Shown here piece by piece: positions 24,809 through 33,083 of a DNA stretch of 64,000 bases; positions within the stretch are counted from its first letter, which is position 1, and the number at the start of each line of letters is the position of its first letter. Under the pieces are notes generated by a model, which worked only from the letters and a program-made list of their open reading frames with translations, was not told the origin of the DNA and made no database searches. The stretch is taken from positions 1 to 64,000 of IMG/VR virus record IMGVR_UViG_3300044641_007803. The stretch is one strand, 5' to 3'. This stretch comes from a virus. Both the position numbers and the translations under genes were made by a program.

Positions 24809-26475
24809 TAAAGTGCTTCTGGTGTTTCTGGTTCTGCTCCTCCTTCTTCTCCTGCTGGTGCTTCTTCCCCTCCTTCAAAGTCAGCTGCTGGTTCTTCACC
24901 ACCTGCTTCTCCTCCTGGAAAGTCTCCACCACCACCGCCTCCGGCTGCTGCAGGTTCTGCTCCAAACTCTTCTCCACCTGGTTCTTCACCCTGTGTGATT
25001 GGACCAGTTTTAATAATATCGTTTATTTTATCCAATGCTTGTTGGTATTCTGCTAAATCATTTAAGTAGTATTTTTTGCCCTCTACTTGTGCCTCAAATC
25101 CTTTACCCATCCACTTTAAGTTAAATGATTGGCCACTAGCAAGATCAATTGCAAATGTAGAAGGTTTAGGTGCTACCCATCTTATGTTTTTTACAAATTC
25201 TGGATAATCTTTTGTGAATAGTGATACTATTGTTTTCTTTACTGTAGGAAATTTTCCTAGTATTTCATCTGAAGATGTTTCTAATACTGCGTTTTCTTCT
25301 TCTTGAAGAACCTCAACGTATGCCTCTAACATTACTTCTTTTAGTTGTTTTTTGCTTATTTTTTTAGATACAGTATCTCTTCTGTTTTTTAAGTACTTAT
25401 CTGTTTTATCAACTTTTCCGTCATTGTTTATATCGTCATCTTCTTTTCCAACTGCATCTAATGCTTCGTTAGTGTTGTTAAACTCACAACTTCTTTTTCC
25501 TGTAAAGTATGGAGAAGGGTGTGCTGTTCCTTTTACGTGAACATGTCCACATTTATGGCAACAAGTTCCTTTCTTTTCATTTAGTGACATTGCTGCTACT
25601 ACGGTATTATCCATTTGCTGAACTTTTTCTTCACCATCTAAATATCCATAAGCTGCTTGAAGGTAGTCGTATGCTTTTATGATCTTAGCTTGCCACCAGT
25701 GCGGAAAATCCACTTCTTGTCCATTATCGTAATTATCAAGCTGTTTGTATAGCATTGAAGCCATTTTAGCAATTCGATAAACATCTCTCTTAAGCATTGC
25801 TGGTTCGTTGTCTTGATGTCCTACATCTAAATCCTCTGCTATGTTTTTGTTTAATTGTGAAGGATCTGTTGGTGTTTGCATTGCTGCCATATCATCGTAC
25901 TCATCATTCGACGGTTCTCCGACGTACTTTTTCATTGCATCGCTCAACTTATCTTCTAGTTCAGGAGTTGGCAGAGAAACGGTGTTACCTTGTGTTATCA
26001 CAAAATCCACTAGCTCCATTGGCTCGCTTCCTAAATCTAATATAATTGCTGTTCCTTGTGGGTTTAGGTCAAATTTAAAAGTGTCTGCTCCTTTATCGTT
26101 TCCGTATTCAACATGAATGTTAAATTTGTCTACTCCTATTCCTGTAAGTTTTAAGTTTACAACTTCATCTCCTTGTGCTCTAAGAACTTTTAAAAGAGAT
26201 TTAGCTACTGCTTTTCCTACGGCTGCTGATTCTTGAGTAGTATATTTTTTTACTTCTTCTGATATGCTTTCTTGTGTTGCTGTTGCTTTTGCTAAATTTT
26301 CTTTAGCAGCTGTTAAAGCATCTTGTGCTGCTGTTTTCTCTAAGGGAGATTTAGCAATCTGTAATTGCTTTGTAGCATCTTTTATCTTTTCTTGCTGAAG
26401 TGCTATAGCGGATTTTTTAGCTTGTGCTTCTGCAGGTGTCATTTCTTCTTTTAATATTCTTATTAGTTTTTTCAT
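24808..26475 (-). CDS. Mosaic leader-bearing head protein with zinc and Ca-binding motifs
   Basis: A 555-residue modular protein. It begins [20 protein letters not shown], a leader ending in LKEE, followed by a long coiled coil. About residues 240-275 contain [19 protein letters not shown] and [20 protein letters not shown], a module I recall from marine T4-like phages. About 300-335 hold a zinc-type cluster ([12 protein letters not shown] ... GKRSC). About 343-359 hold a dockerin/EF-hand-type loop [20 protein letters not shown]. Another leader-like stretch, [18 protein letters not shown], follows. The last ~60 residues are low-complexity Gly/Glu/Pro. Probably an internal virion protein cut into several peptides. 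Confidence 0.65.
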   Translation of the reverse strand: MKKLIRILKEEMTPAEAQAKKSAIALQQEKIKDATKQLQIAKSPLEKTAAQDALTAAKENLAKATATQESISEEVKKYTTQESAAVGKAVAKSLLKVLRAQGDEVVNLKLTGIGVDKFNIHVEYGNDKGADTFKFDLNPQGTAIILDLGSEPMELVDFVITQGNTVSLPTPELEDKLSDAMKKYVGEPSNDEYDDMAAMQTPTDPSQLNKNIAEDLDVGHQDNEPAMLKRDVYRIAKMASMLYKQLDNYDNGQEVDFPHWWQAKIIKAYDYLQAAYGYLDGEEKVQQMDNTVVAAMSLNEKKGTCCHKCGHVHVKGTAHPSPYFTGKRSCEFNNTNEALDAVGKEDDDINNDGKVDKTDKYLKNRRDTVSKKISKKQLKEVMLEAYVEVLQEEENAVLETSSDEILGKFPTVKKTIVSLFTKDYPEFVKNIRWVAPKPSTFAIDLASGQSFNLKWMGKGFEAQVEGKKYYLNDLAEYQQALDKINDIIKTGPITQGEEPGGEEFGAEPAAAGGGGGGDFPGGEAGGEEPAADFEGGEEAPAGEEGGAEPETPEAL

Positions 26476-26510
26476 CTTTTAAAGATATAAATTTATTTCT
26501 TATTATATTA

Positions 26511-26720
26511 CTATTTGCAATGATAATTTAGATATCTCTGTAATGCTTTTGCATAATGAGTACCTTTGTCTTTTAATCCTGCTTTTGCTGTTCTAACCTT
26601 TGCACAGGTTAGGTTTCCTAATCTGTCTTTTAATATACCTGGTTTAACAGGATCGTGTATGTCTTTAGACTCTTCTTGGAGAATTTGCTTAACTATCTCT
26701 CTTAGTTGATTTTTTTTCAT
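26511..26720 (-). CDS. Small leader-bearing protein
   Basis: A 69-residue protein. Residues 1-17, KKNQLREIVKQILQEESK, are an amphipathic leader with an ILQEE site. The rest (GILKDRLGNLTCAKVRTAKA, GLKDKGTHYAKALQRYLNYH) is basic and helical with two Cys. The mature part would be about 50 residues and positively charged, as expected of a DNA-associated internal peptide. It overlaps the 26689-27333 gene by 32 bases. Function unknown. Confidence 0.6.
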   Translation of the reverse strand: MKKNQLREIVKQILQEESKDIHDPVKPGILKDRLGNLTCAKVRTAKAGLKDKGTHYAKALQRYLNYHCK

Positions 26721-27333
26721 TCTCTAGAGTATAGTAATAAATATTTTCATTCCCTTTTTCCATTGTCCATTTATCGGAAACTGATTCACAGAACCAGTCT
26801 TTATCGTCAATCATCCAATCCGGTTTATCAGGAAATGGTTGAGTTACAAAAGACATATCTCTCCACATTAACCTATTATTAGGCTGGAGAGTAAAGTTTC
26901 CGTTATCTAATTTAATTAGATGTGCTGCTTTATATTGTGTAGGTTCGTTAGAATATGGATTATCATACCAGTCAAAAGTCATAATATAATTTCCCCACTC
27001 TTTACTTCCGTCTTTAAATATTGCTTTTACTCTTGATTGGAGTAAATAATCGTATACTGTACATGATACATCATGTCCGAAACAATCCCATAATTGTAAA
27101 TGGTCTAAAGCCATTTTTGGTGCATCATCTTTCCAAGCAAGCATATGAATTGGGACTCTTGATCTAACAGCTCCTTCATCAGTCATTATATGAAATGTTA
27201 ATGCTCTTCCTCCTACAGATTGTGCTGCAAATACAATTACATCTTGCATACCCTTTCTTCCATCATGCTGATAAAGATGTTCAATTCGCATCTTAGCATA
27301 GAAATGGGGTATGGATGTATTTAGTGTTGACAT
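26689..27333 (-). CDS. Conserved phage protein of unknown function
   Basis: A 214-residue protein rich in aromatic residues: IPHFYAKMRIEHLYQHDGRK, IVFAAQSVGGRALTFHIM, IHMLAWKDDAPKMALDHLQL, YIMTFDWYDNPYSNEPTQYK and LQPNNRLMWRDMSFVTQPFP. The pattern is a compact beta-rich globular domain without a leader, signal peptide or membrane segment. It overlaps both neighbours. I recall it as conserved in T4-like marine phages but know no function. Confidence 0.62.
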   Translation of the reverse strand: MSTLNTSIPHFYAKMRIEHLYQHDGRKGMQDVIVFAAQSVGGRALTFHIMTDEGAVRSRVPIHMLAWKDDAPKMALDHLQLWDCFGHDVSCTVYDYLLQSRVKAIFKDGSKEWGNYIMTFDWYDNPYSNEPTQYKAAHLIKLDNGNFTLQPNNRLMWRDMSFVTQPFPDKPDWMIDDKDWFCESVSDKWTMEKGNENIYYYTLENEKKSTKRDS

Positions 27334-27647
27334 TATTTTTCTCTTATTAACAATTCTCCTAATACTTCCAATCTTCCTACTTCACGTTGAAACGCAATCG
27401 GTGACATATCAAGTGAGATCTTTTTATAAGTCTCTTCGAATTCTTTTTTTGCTTTATCCGTATCAAGCTTTCCTTCAGTAGCTTTCTTGTAATAAGGAGC
27501 TTTTACTTTAAAGTGATGCCAAGTTAGTAATGCAAGTCCTCCTTTTTCATGAGCATTTGCTGCAATCTTAGCTGCACCTTCTCCACGTTTTGTAGCAAAT
27601 TCTTCAAAGCTTTCCTTAGCTTCAGTTAATAGTTGTAGTAGTCTCAT
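27333..27647 (-). CDS. Small leader-bearing helical protein
   Basis: A 104-residue protein. I start it at 27647 (MRLLQLLTEAKESFEEFATK) because the longer in-frame reading to 27797 lies entirely inside the previous gene and adds an unconvincing Lys-rich stretch. The LLQLLTEAK start is a short leader of the second class. The remainder is helical (GEGAAKIAANAHEKGGLALL, TWHHFKVKAPYYKKATEG, AFQREVGRLEVLGELLIREK). It starts one base after the stop of 27649-28104. Function unknown. Confidence 0.65.
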   Translation of the reverse strand: MRLLQLLTEAKESFEEFATKRGEGAAKIAANAHEKGGLALLTWHHFKVKAPYYKKATEGKLDTDKAKKEFEETYKKISLDMSPIAFQREVGRLEVLGELLIREK

Positions 27648-27648
27648 A

Positions 27649-28104
27649 TTACTTTGTTTTACCCCAAGTCTTACCTTTTCCTTTTGTTTTACATTGAGCA
27701 GGTGTTGGTCTACATGCTGGATATTTTGATCTTTTTTCTCCTTCTTGTCTTCCGCAGGATTTATATCCTCCGTTTCCATCAGGTGCATTACAATCAACCC
27801 ATCCTTTAGATTTTCCCTTTGCTCCTTTCCTTGAGAACCATTTACGAAGTGATTCGTCCTCTTGTAATAGTTCTTGAATTGCTTGTCTTACTTTTGCATA
27901 TCCTGAACCGTATGGTGCTGCTTTACCAGCTTGAGGATCATCTGCTTCTTTTATATCTTTCCAAATATCTCCTTTTCTGCATCTTACAATAGCTCCTGAT
28001 CTATATGCTGAGGGTTTATCATACTTTGTTCTAGCAATACGCAAGCATCTATCTGCTTTTTCTTCAGATAGAACTTCTTTAATCAATTGCAAGATATCTA
28101 CCAT
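27649..28104 (-). CDS. Cys-rich, leader-bearing protein, DUF5872-like
   Basis: A 151-residue basic protein. It starts VDILQLIKEVLSEEKADRCL, a leader with VLSEE site. The middle has another leader-like AKVRQAIQELLQED. The C-terminal 70 residues are the recognisable part: KGWVDCNAPDGNGGYKSCGR, then KYPACRPTPAQCKTKGKGKT, with four Cys in a pattern I associate with DUF5872 of phages and environmental genomes. The Cys set may bind zinc. A basic zinc protein with a capsid leader would suit a packaged DNA-binding protein. Function not established. Confidence 0.65.
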   Translation of the reverse strand: MVDILQLIKEVLSEEKADRCLRIARTKYDKPSAYRSGAIVRCRKGDIWKDIKEADDPQAGKAAPYGSGYAKVRQAIQELLQEDESLRKWFSRKGAKGKSKGWVDCNAPDGNGGYKSCGRQEGEKRSKYPACRPTPAQCKTKGKGKTWGKTK

Positions 28105-28105
28105 A

Positions 28106-28240
28106 CTATCCCTGTCCTTTATAAAGCTTTTTGTAGTTCTTAGAACTCTTCAATTTTGAAGTTTTAGATTTTGCATGAACTCCAGGTCTAGATACTTTTG
28201 GTCTTTCTATCTTAACTGAGGATTGTGCTGCTTTTGCCAT
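28106..28240 (-). CDS. Very small basic protein (44 residues)
   Basis: A 44-residue Lys/Ser-rich protein, AKAAQSSVKIERPKVSRPGV then HAKSKTSKLKSSKNYKKLYK and GQG. The gene begins at 28240 and ends one base before the next gene's start. A late box lies 28 bases upstream, which supports a real gene start. I recall similar RPGVHxKxKTSxxKxSKNYK proteins in marine T4-like phages. It could be a DNA-binding internal peptide, like T4 internal proteins; function unproven. Confidence 0.7.
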   Translation of the reverse strand: MAKAAQSSVKIERPKVSRPGVHAKSKTSKLKSSKNYKKLYKGQG

Positions 28241-28267
28241 AAGTCAAATACTATTTACTGTTTAAAA

Positions 28268-28274
28268 ATAAATA
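28268..28274 (-). promoter_or_regulatory. Putative late promoter box (TATTTAT)
   Basis: The minus strand reads TTACTATTTATTTTTAAACAG, 28 bases before the ATG of the 44-residue gene, in the only sizeable gap of this region. Confidence 0.58.
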
Positions 28275-28291
28275 GTAACAAAAACTTATTA

Positions 28292-28873
28292 CTAATCGAT
28301 ATGGCTTTTTAAGTGTTTTAAATACTCTTGAAGATTTGTAGTCATTTGTTGCTTAAATTGAGAATCATTACCGTTCCAATCTTCTACATCCCCTTGTTCG
28401 GTAACAAAGGTATTTGTTGTCTCTAATGCATCCAATACCCATTGCTCTACATCTCTTGCAAAAGCTTTAAGACTTCCTTGCATCATATTCTTTTCATATG
28501 ATTCATATAGCCCTGCTTTTCTTAATTCTGCTTCATAATCAATTACGCAATCAAAACACATTTTATGTATCTTATACATTTTGTGACTAAGGTAGTAGTT
28601 CATACTCCCTTTACATTTTGGGCATGCTAATGGTATTTGTAAAGCTTTTTTTGCTGAGTCTAACTTTGTAATGTTCTGCCTTATTCCGCCTTTGATAGTC
28701 CAAGTTCTTCCGCTTTCTTCCCAAACATCTCCTTCTTTGTATGCTACTTGTGCTTTGGCATATCCAACACCATCTACTGTTTTACCACTAAAGTCTTTGT
28801 TTACTAGATTCCTAGCTCTATTAACATCTTTTGATTTGAATTCTTTTTTAAGTAAGCTCTCGCCCATAACCAA
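28292..28873 (-). CDS. Zinc-finger-type head-region protein
   Basis: A 193-residue protein. The central CPKCKGSMNYYLSHKMYKIH and KMCFDC give two CxxC pairs, a zinc ribbon. The N-terminal half (GKTVDGVGYAKAQVAYKEGD, VWEESGRTWTIKGGIRQNIT) is beta-rich; the C-terminal half is helical (QGSLKAFARDVEQWVLDALE). The start overlaps the HAD gene by 26 bases; MGESLLKKEF three codons in is an alternative start. I recall it as conserved in marine T4-like phages. The function is unknown; nucleic-acid binding is plausible. Confidence 0.62.
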   Translation of the reverse strand: MVMGESLLKKEFKSKDVNRARNLVNKDFSGKTVDGVGYAKAQVAYKEGDVWEESGRTWTIKGGIRQNITKLDSAKKALQIPLACPKCKGSMNYYLSHKMYKIHKMCFDCVIDYEAELRKAGLYESYEKNMMQGSLKAFARDVEQWVLDALETTNTFVTEQGDVEDWNGNDSQFKQQMTTNLQEYLKHLKSHID

Positions 28874-29435
28874 GTTGTTTTAGTTGTTGTATAACCGATG
28901 AAACGTCTCCATCTTTACATTCTATTGCTATTCCTCCCTTAGAAGCAAATGCAACTAGGTTGGAAGGTTTATCGTCTATTAATATAGAGTTTTCATTTGC
29001 AAAATCCGACTTAGCATCTCCAAACCTAAAGATTACTTCAGGAAGAGGTGATAGGTGATTTCTTACCCACAGTCTTTTTCCCAGTCTTGAAGTATCATCC
29101 TCTGATGGTGATGTTAGTAGTTTTGGTCCGTAAGGTTGTATGAAGTCCCACAGTACTTGTCCTTGTGGCATCCATTCCATATCTGACCAGAATTCTAGTC
29201 CAATATATTGATCAATAAATTTCCAAAACTCTTCATCTCCTTGTAATTTTTGAAAATGTTTAGGTCTTGTTACTTGAGCAATTATTGCTTTTGAATAATA
29301 CTTTGGACCTTCTTGTTGTAGTAGTGTAACAAACCTTTTTTCAAAGTCTGTTAATACTCCGTCCATATCACAGTATATCTGATACTTAGGTACGAAGTCT
29401 GATTCTTCTAATAATAAGTCTACTAAATTTCCCAT
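28848..29435 (-). CDS. HAD-superfamily phosphatase, 5'-nucleotidase-like, with short leader
   Basis: A 195-residue HAD hydrolase. Motif I is YCDMDGVLTDF (nucleophile Asp23 and acid Asp25), motif II lies in KLLTSPSEDD, and the later ILIDDKPSNLVAF carries the acidic motif III/IV. The cap and size match the 5'(3')-deoxyribonucleotidase group, which dephosphorylates nucleoside monophosphates. Unusually, the catalytic core is preceded by GNLVDLLLEESDFVPKY, a leader-like stretch with an LLEE site, so the enzyme may be packaged. Substrate uncertain. Confidence 0.75.
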   Translation of the reverse strand: MGNLVDLLLEESDFVPKYQIYCDMDGVLTDFEKRFVTLLQQEGPKYYSKAIIAQVTRPKHFQKLQGDEEFWKFIDQYIGLEFWSDMEWMPQGQVLWDFIQPYGPKLLTSPSEDDTSRLGKRLWVRNHLSPLPEVIFRFGDAKSDFANENSILIDDKPSNLVAFASKGGIAIECKDGDVSSVIQQLKQLGYGRELT

Positions 29436-29448
29436 AACCTTTTTAATT

Positions 29449-32169
29449 TTATAGTGGTTGTTGAATACCTAATGCAGGCATTCTTTTTCTCCACAATGTT
29501 AATATTTCTTCTTTTTCTTCAGGTGTAATTTTTTGAGCATTTAAGTATGTATTTACAACATCTGCAAATGGTCTTTTCTCTTTCTTAGCTCTAAGGTACA
29601 TTCCCTGTAAATTTGCATCTACTTCTTTAGGTAGAAGAAAATAGTGCTTCTTTTTTAATAATTTATCATCAATTAAATCTCGTATGTATTGATCATCTTC
29701 CATGTGCTTCCCTGGATTGAAGTTGTCAGAATTGCTATGAGTTAGGTGCTCTATCTCATGTCTAATAACATCTTTTAAGTTCATAGAAATTTCTTCCCAA
29801 AATTGAGGTAGTAGTGTAGGATCGATTTGAAATGCTACCATAATAGCATCGTCATACTCTCCTTCTGGCGAATAGTCTGCTCCTCCGTCTACTTTTAGCT
29901 TTTTAGTTCCTCGTCTTAGAGCTAGCGTAGCTTGTACGTCAAACGCTAAATCATCTGATTCGAAAAATTCTCTAAAGCTAGAGGTTTTTTTTCCCTCTTG
30001 TACTTCCTTTTTCCAATGATTAAAAATAGCACTACTAACTCGATTTGTTATTGTATCGTATCTTCCTTCTGCCATAACCTCTTTGTTTTCACTATTTTTT
30101 AAACCGTCTTCCCAATTTCTAAATGTAATATTTCCTTTTAGGTAAGCTTCTTTTTCTATTTGTTGTAGGTAATCATCTTCATTTGTGTTGGTAGTTCCTG
30201 CTAATCCTTCAAGTCTTCCTTCCATGTTTTGCATGTGGTGAATCATTTCGTGAGAGAACGATCTACAAACATCTTTTGGATGTCTACCCATTACATATAG
30301 AATTACTTCTTTATTATTTGGATCGTAGTATGCTGTTTTACCAAAAAAGTCATTAGCCTCATTTTCATCATATCTAATCTTTACTTCTGGTAGTGGTTGA
30401 ATATTCATACCCTCATCTAACATATATTCTATAAGAGATCCTATGTATGGAGTGTAGTTGAACTTTTCCTGCTCTACTGCTTCTGGTAAATGCTTTTGAT
30501 AAGGTGTTTGATCAACAGCTACATCTGTATATGTTCTGATGTAGATATCAATTCTGTCCTGATTAAACACTACTGTATACTTATCTGGATCAACTGTCTT
30601 TTTTAAATCTACAAAAAGGTGTTCTAAGTCTGCTCTGTCCTTTGACGGAATTGCTCCTAAAGGGTTAATTGCTGTTCCTGATGATCCTTCTTTTATTATT
30701 TTGGTTTTCTTAGGAAAGAAGCTTTCGAACACACCATCAACTGCAGTTAGCATTTTATCTTCTACCGAATCTTCTTTCTGTGGTGTCACGATGTCTATGA
30801 TTGTTTGTTTATCTTCTTTTGATACAACTTTTGGAATCCATGTACCTCCTAATAAAAACTTCTCTGATTTTCTAATATCAGTTGCTGAGAATTTATCATC
30901 CTCTTTATTTACGATAATTGGAAGTTCCTTTACTTCTACGTTCTTGTAATTGCCTTTTTGCTTTTGTTTTTCTATACCTGCAAATTTGCCCATTTCATCA
31001 GCCATTGCTCCAGTAATAATATCAGTCACTTTGTCTTGATTTGCATCAATCCATTCGTAGATGTCCAATACAGGTGTTACTTTGCTTACTTGAATCTCTA
31101 CTGGTACGTTAATGTATTTAGCATAGATTTCCCAAATAGCTTTTGATTGTTCTGCTGTAATTTTTACTCCTTCTCTAATCTTAGGCCCAATAAAGATTAC
31201 AATCTTATCTGCTTTAGTAGAAAGAAATTTAGCATTCTCAAAGTGAGCAAGGTGTGGTGGTTTAAATCCTCCAGCATATAAGGCTACAACTTCAGATCCA
31301 TCATCTAATGCTTCAGCAAGGGTCTGTGCTACTTTTTCAAGTGCATCTTCTTTTCCTTTTCCTTTGGCTGTTCCTACTTCTCCTGATTTAACTGATACCA
31401 TTGATTTGAAGATACCTGCTATTCTATTTTTAGATCTAGCATTTGTAAGCTTTCTAGCAACATCGTCTAATAAGTCTTCAAAAGAACCATCTATATTAAA
31501 TCCTTTAAATAGTATTTTTATAGTACCCCAAGCTGTTGTTGACCATATTTCTTCTCTTGCTATTTCTTTAAATCCTTCTAGTTGTACTTTTCTAAGAGAT
31601 AGTTTTACTGATGATAGATTGAATTCAAACTCTTCACCTTTTTTAAGTTTAGGTAGATTTGAGATACCCATTCTTCTAAATACGTCTTGAGGGTCTTGTT
31701 CTAGTAGAATTACTTTTGCTAATCCTATTAGTATTCCTTGCTTTTCAGCTGGTAGATCTAAGAATGATCCTTTGAAGGCATGTTCTTCTTCTGAAAGTGA
31801 AATGATGTTATCAACCTGAATATACTCGTCTTCTTTTCCTACAATTGGATAAAGTACTGATATTAGTTCACCTGAGTTGTAGTATCTTCTACCTGTATAT
31901 TTTTCTGATTTAAAAGGTACAATTATGTTTTGAGGAAGAGCTAGGGCTGCATCGATAAGTCTTTGTTTAACCTCTCTCTTATCTTCTCCTTCAAACCATA
32001 CTATAATATCTAAGTCTCCAAAGTCAGCTTTTGCACCTGCTTTTACAGATCCTGATAGAGAAGCTTTTTTGAAGCCTGGTATTTTGCTTAGAACTTCTTC
32101 TACGTACTTATTGAACGTAGCTTGTACATCCCCTCTTTCTATTCTATTTCCTCCTGCTACTCCTGACAT
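29449..32169 (-). CDS. Fusion: nucleotidyltransferase, NMNAT-like cytidylyltransferase and two HExxH metallopeptidase domains
   Basis: A 906-residue multidomain protein. Residues 35-60 (LSGSVKAGAKADFGDLDIIV) are a Pol-beta-type nucleotidyltransferase motif: GS at 40-41, then acidic DLD at 52-54. Residues 295-435 are a nucleotidylyl/cytidylyltransferase: YAGGFKPPHLAHFENAKFL (GxFxPxHxxH) and a C-terminal FSATDIRKS. Residues 600-700 contain FSHEMIHHMQ (HExxH at 640-644) with EKEAY around 674 as possible third ligand. Residues 800-812 hold a second HExxH, IRHEIEHLTH. The mix of nucleotide-transfer and peptidase domains in one chain is unusual; it might be cut after assembly. Substrates unknown; an NAD-related role is only a possibility. 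Confidence 0.8.
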   Translation of the reverse strand: MSGVAGGNRIERGDVQATFNKYVEEVLSKIPGFKKASLSGSVKAGAKADFGDLDIIVWFEGEDKREVKQRLIDAALALPQNIIVPFKSEKYTGRRYYNSGELISVLYPIVGKEDEYIQVDNIISLSEEEHAFKGSFLDLPAEKQGILIGLAKVILLEQDPQDVFRRMGISNLPKLKKGEEFEFNLSSVKLSLRKVQLEGFKEIAREEIWSTTAWGTIKILFKGFNIDGSFEDLLDDVARKLTNARSKNRIAGIFKSMVSVKSGEVGTAKGKGKEDALEKVAQTLAEALDDGSEVVALYAGGFKPPHLAHFENAKFLSTKADKIVIFIGPKIREGVKITAEQSKAIWEIYAKYINVPVEIQVSKVTPVLDIYEWIDANQDKVTDIITGAMADEMGKFAGIEKQKQKGNYKNVEVKELPIIVNKEDDKFSATDIRKSEKFLLGGTWIPKVVSKEDKQTIIDIVTPQKEDSVEDKMLTAVDGVFESFFPKKTKIIKEGSSGTAINPLGAIPSKDRADLEHLFVDLKKTVDPDKYTVVFNQDRIDIYIRTYTDVAVDQTPYQKHLPEAVEQEKFNYTPYIGSLIEYMLDEGMNIQPLPEVKIRYDENEANDFFGKTAYYDPNNKEVILYVMGRHPKDVCRSFSHEMIHHMQNMEGRLEGLAGTTNTNEDDYLQQIEKEAYLKGNITFRNWEDGLKNSENKEVMAEGRYDTITNRVSSAIFNHWKKEVQEGKKTSSFREFFESDDLAFDVQATLALRRGTKKLKVDGGADYSPEGEYDDAIMVAFQIDPTLLPQFWEEISMNLKDVIRHEIEHLTHSNSDNFNPGKHMEDDQYIRDLIDDKLLKKKHYFLLPKEVDANLQGMYLRAKKEKRPFADVVNTYLNAQKITPEEKEEILTLWRKRMPALGIQQPL

Positions 32170-32170
32170 A

Positions 32171-33079
32171 TTATACTTTATATTGTGTTAGGTTTGAATT
32201 ATCTGGTAAGAATTTACCTTTTAATCCTAATCTTTCTTGGTTATCAATCCAGTACTTCTGTAAGTCTTCTGGTATATCTGCTCTAGTGCTATCTAATATT
32301 TTTAGATAAGTATCGTAAACTGCATTTAGATCTTGTTCTGATAATCCTGCTTCTAACGTTTCCATTAGTTTAAAATAATCTCCTATTGTATCTCGATCTA
32401 AATTTAGATCATATGATTTGTTTAAAAGATCTATTGCTTGTTGTGGTGTGTTTGCTACAACCTCCTGTGACTGTTTATCCTTTACTCCATAATTGTGAGA
32501 GAATGTAAATCCTTTCTGTGAGAATAAAGATACAAGTAATTGTGTTCTATGTAACCCTTTTACGTTTCCTGAGTAAGTGGCTGAATGGTATGCAAACTGT
32601 AACCAATCAACATCTCCTACATTTACATCTATTTGAACGTTTTGTCCTACTACTTCACTATTCTCATCGTACTGAGGGAATAGTAAGAATAAAGCTCCTG
32701 CAGAAGATCCTTTTATATCTGCTATAATCTCTGTATCAGCTTCTGCAATCTTTTGTGCTATTGCTACAATAACTGCTCTTTTCATTAACTGATCATCCGA
32801 AGATGTTCTAGCTCTTTTTTTGAATCCTTGAAATAAATCTTGAACGTGTTTTTCGTCTAGTCCCCAATCCTCTACATTATCAAAGGACGACCCAGCAAGT
32901 GCTAGGTCAATATCCCCTGAATAGTCTTTCTTTCCTACAGATCCTAAAGTTTTCATTTCTCTGAAGAATGGTTCTGCTTTTGGAAATATTTGTTTGAACT
33001 GTTTAAAAAACTCTAATAGAGTTGGTTTAATGTGTTCTTTTTTTATCGGTGCTGTACTATTAAATACGTTTCCTCCCAT
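32171..33079 (-). CDS. Nucleotidyltransferase-fold protein
   Basis: A 302-residue protein with a Pol-beta-type signature, MKTLGSVGKKDYSGDIDLAL (about residues 43-62): Gly-Ser followed by D-x-D. Two further segments, AVIVAIAQKIAEADTEIIAD and NVQIDVNVGDVDWLQFAYHS, could supply the third carboxylate and the base-binding face. It immediately precedes the multidomain gene (one base apart), which itself starts with an NTase domain, so the two may work as a pair. The start GGNVFNSTAPIKKEHIKPTL has no obvious leader. Substrate unknown: RNA, protein or small molecule. Confidence 0.72.
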   Translation of the reverse strand: MGGNVFNSTAPIKKEHIKPTLLEFFKQFKQIFPKAEPFFREMKTLGSVGKKDYSGDIDLALAGSSFDNVEDWGLDEKHVQDLFQGFKKRARTSSDDQLMKRAVIVAIAQKIAEADTEIIADIKGSSAGALFLLFPQYDENSEVVGQNVQIDVNVGDVDWLQFAYHSATYSGNVKGLHRTQLLVSLFSQKGFTFSHNYGVKDKQSQEVVANTPQQAIDLLNKSYDLNLDRDTIGDYFKLMETLEAGLSEQDLNAVYDTYLKILDSTRADIPEDLQKYWIDNQERLGLKGKFLPDNSNLTQYKV

Positions 33080-33083
33080 ATTG

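Noticed and set aside
24667-25056. Plus-strand hydrophobic frames
   Set aside because: Antisense of the Gly/Glu-rich tail and neighbouring Lys/Glu-rich coding sequence of minus-strand genes.
27648-27797. Longer N-terminus for the 104-residue leader protein
   Set aside because: It lies wholly within the upstream gene and would bury the leader; the ATG at 27647 fits the neighbours.
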